Source of the DNA: Anisakis pegreffii
Taxonomy: Eukaryota > Nematoda > Chromadorea > Rhabditida > Anisakidae
Reading direction: 5' to 3'
DNA: 64,000 bases
Assembly: GCA_035041965.1 (NCBI GenBank)
Contig: JAPYMA010000400.1
Coordinates: 1 to 64,000, forward strand
A program made the position numbers and the translations under genes. The notes beneath the pieces were generated by a model. That model made no database searches and was not told the DNA's origin. It worked only from the letters and a program-made list of their open reading frames with translations. Shown here piece by piece: positions 62,001-64,000 of the stretch. How positions within the stretch are numbered: the stretch's first letter is position 1; every line of letters starts with the position of its first letter.

Positions 62001-64000
62001 TTTAGGTTCATTTTATATAATCTTCAAATTTTCACTTGATCTCCCATTTCTGTCCGATGATTTCGAAGATTCTTATAAGGATTCGCTGGGGGGGGGGGGA
62101 GGCTGTTTCTTCGCATTGAAGCGATGCAAACGAATGTCGATACGAATGTGTGTATTGGTGTAATGGCTTCTGTGTTGAACTTGTTATTCAGCACTATCAT
62201 CTCGCTGTGAATTATTTTTGAGTAAAGTGAATTCCTTACCACAGTTGTCACTGAAACTGTAGTATTCTTGGAGGCCACCGAATTTTTAGTTTGTTTCACC
62301 AGTTGATTGCGTAAAAATGAAAAAAGTGATGCATGAAGAGATAAAGAGAGCAGTAAGTAATCTGTTGCAGTTCCTCGAATCACTCGTATATGTGCACTGG
62401 TTATCTAACTGAATTCACACGATGTACGTATTCGAATCCAAATCCACCTCGTGTTGATTTTGTCATGCCGCCGGATATTCTCAAAAGCAGTGCTGAGTTG
62501 GCTGCTTTCAAAATTCCGGTATAACTTTTATCACTTTTTTGTATCATTAGAAATTGTATCGTTTTTACTGCATCATTTTTTTTTCATTTCATTGCATTAT
62601 TGTAACTGTTCGATTTTTTCATTTCTTTTAAAGTTGTATCCTCTATTAATCCCACCTCTAAATATGTACTTATCACTTACTATTGGGTATGATTCAAGTA
62701 ATTTTGAAAATGAACATAAACAACGGTTTCATATCTTTGAATTCATGATTGGGTTCTTCTCCTGTCTTCACCTTTCAGTTTTCTATCTTTCTTCTAAATT
62801 TGAACGTTGTTTCAGAAAATGAAAGAACGTATCTACAATGCACTCACAGCCAATGAAGACGTTGTGAAGTTGGTTCTGATTGTTTTTGTTGTTTCATTTT
62901 CTCTTCATTGGCATTGTGTAAAAAGTCCTTCAATGAATGACCGTGATTAGGATGGTTGATATGATTATCGACGGTGTTGTATGTGATGTAGTTGATATTT
63001 GACGATACTGTCTTAAGGGCGAAATCGTTCTCATATTTGGGCGCTCATTTGAAAAGCGAGGAAGTAGTGGAACTGTCAACTGGTACACTTTCAGGACATT
63101 CATGTGAGACCATTACTTAATTTATTCGTTCACCCATTATCAGTCCATAATTACCTTTTGATTAATATCACAGCTGTGATTGTTCCATCCATAACGGATC
63201 AACGTATTATTGTTGGAGTATCATGTCGCGTCAGCATATCATTGAGATTACCGTTTCTGTTTTATTTGAAGTGACTTGTTTGGGTTTTATTGAGGTGTGC
63301 CATTCTCATATTCAATCCTATCGATATTTTTATTTTGTAGAGCTAATTTATTTCCTGTGGATTTAAGTGTTCAAAATGATATTTTCGCTATCATTTTCTC
63401 GTAAATATTTCATTTTAGAATGAGAGCGACATTCTTCTACGAGTAAATACCAAACAACTCTGAAGTTAGGCTATTATAGTGTATTATCAGAAATTGAGAT
63501 ATGAAATGCAATGTCTAACGATAGGATTTTATGAATGTTTTATTTTATTTTTTATTTTTTTGATGGAATATTTGATTTTAGGCTCGAAAGGCACATTACG
63601 GCAAGTATTGAAGGGTGGTGCTGTGGTGGATGCAGACTGTGAATTACAAGATTCTGTGCACGTTTGGAAAGACCCGTCAGGTAAGTGATTCATTTCCAAT
63701 TGAACTTTTTGTTGAAATTTCTCTCTATTTTTATCGTGCAGATAGCGCCAAATTTTTGACATGTCCTCAGGCGTTTTGTTTTCCTTCTGTCAGTTTGAAC
63801 ACGAAGCTGTCGAATTTTGCGCCTCATTTAGTTCTACAATTCAGTTTTACCTCATCATTCTGATGTATTCTTCAAATTTGGAATGAAAATGTTTGATTGA
63901 GGTGAATTTCGCCCAGAATGGACCGTTGGGCACCTTCGACGTGTGATTTCATTAACAAAAATCTAATTGTAAGTGGAATTCCAATTTTAGGTGTTCATTG
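59047..64000 (+). CDS. PARP1: Poly(ADP-ribose) polymerase 1, 5' part, cut by the window end
   Basis: Exons: 59047-59160, 59405-59466, 59580-59707, 59943-60043, 60639-60727, 60925-60996, 61373-61475, 61575-61697, 61923-62005, 62371-62518, 62816 to about 62868, about 63018 and 63170 (uncertain), 63582-63680 and 63991 onward. PARP1 senses DNA breaks in the nucleus and makes poly(ADP-ribose) from NAD+. Zinc finger 1 (SCKGCKEPIAM, then WFHFRCFW) and zinc finger 2 (KCADCKEII, then SYHVNCFK) keep their Cys-Cys-His-Cys ligands. A KKRK signal and a Lys-rich segment follow, then the PADR1/zinc finger 3 region (QVNKQTLPEHGGEAK, VKCERCKDGQLV, YMCTGYLTEFTRC). The last certain exon starts the WGR domain (LRQVLKGGAVVDADCELQDS). 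The catalytic domain lies beyond the window. A BRCT domain is not clear: the exons at 63018 and 63170 are only weakly compatible. Confidence 0.92.

Overview
The window looks like nuclear DNA of a nematode. It is AT-rich, genes are cut into many short exons with GT/AG introns ending in T-rich/CAG acceptors, and several start codons sit a few bases behind an isolated TTTCAG-type acceptor, as expected for spliced-leader trans-splicing. The best-recognised proteins (Shaw-type potassium channel, DUF229 protein, SEC61 gamma, animal-type phosphomevalonate kinase, PARP1 with two N-terminal zinc fingers) also fit a nematode. I cannot name the species. Gene models were built by hand from reading frames and splice phase, so single exon edges may be wrong even where the gene is certain.

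Left part (1-12.2 kb): one exon of a CYP4-like cytochrome P450 on the minus strand at the window edge, the 3' end of an unrecognised plus-strand gene, a decayed exon-like duplication, and a repeat-rich stretch (3.4-8.1 kb) with tandem repeats, dispersed repeats and inverted-repeat elements. A MADF-domain protein gene follows (8.4-10.2 kb), then another small inverted-repeat element.

Middle (12.2-27.1 kb): SEC61 gamma and phosphomevalonate kinase on the plus strand, then a large convergent minus-strand gene of about 17 exons. It encodes a secreted or membrane protein of about 1190 residues with a signal peptide, an unfamiliar cysteine-containing N-terminal region, three thrombospondin type 1 repeats and a long acidic, His-rich linker. 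Every exon junction in the model keeps phase.

27-41 kb is gene-poor: microsatellites, a dispersed repeat, GC-rich islands and two weakly supported exon candidates.

Right part (41-64 kb), all plus strand: a Shaw/Kv3 potassium channel with apparent alternative 3' exons, a DUF229 protein (alkaline-phosphatase-like fold, single N-terminal membrane anchor), and a PARP1 gene cut off by the window end in its WGR domain. The genes share no obvious pathway; the window reads as ordinary chromosome-arm sequence sprinkled with small non-autonomous elements.
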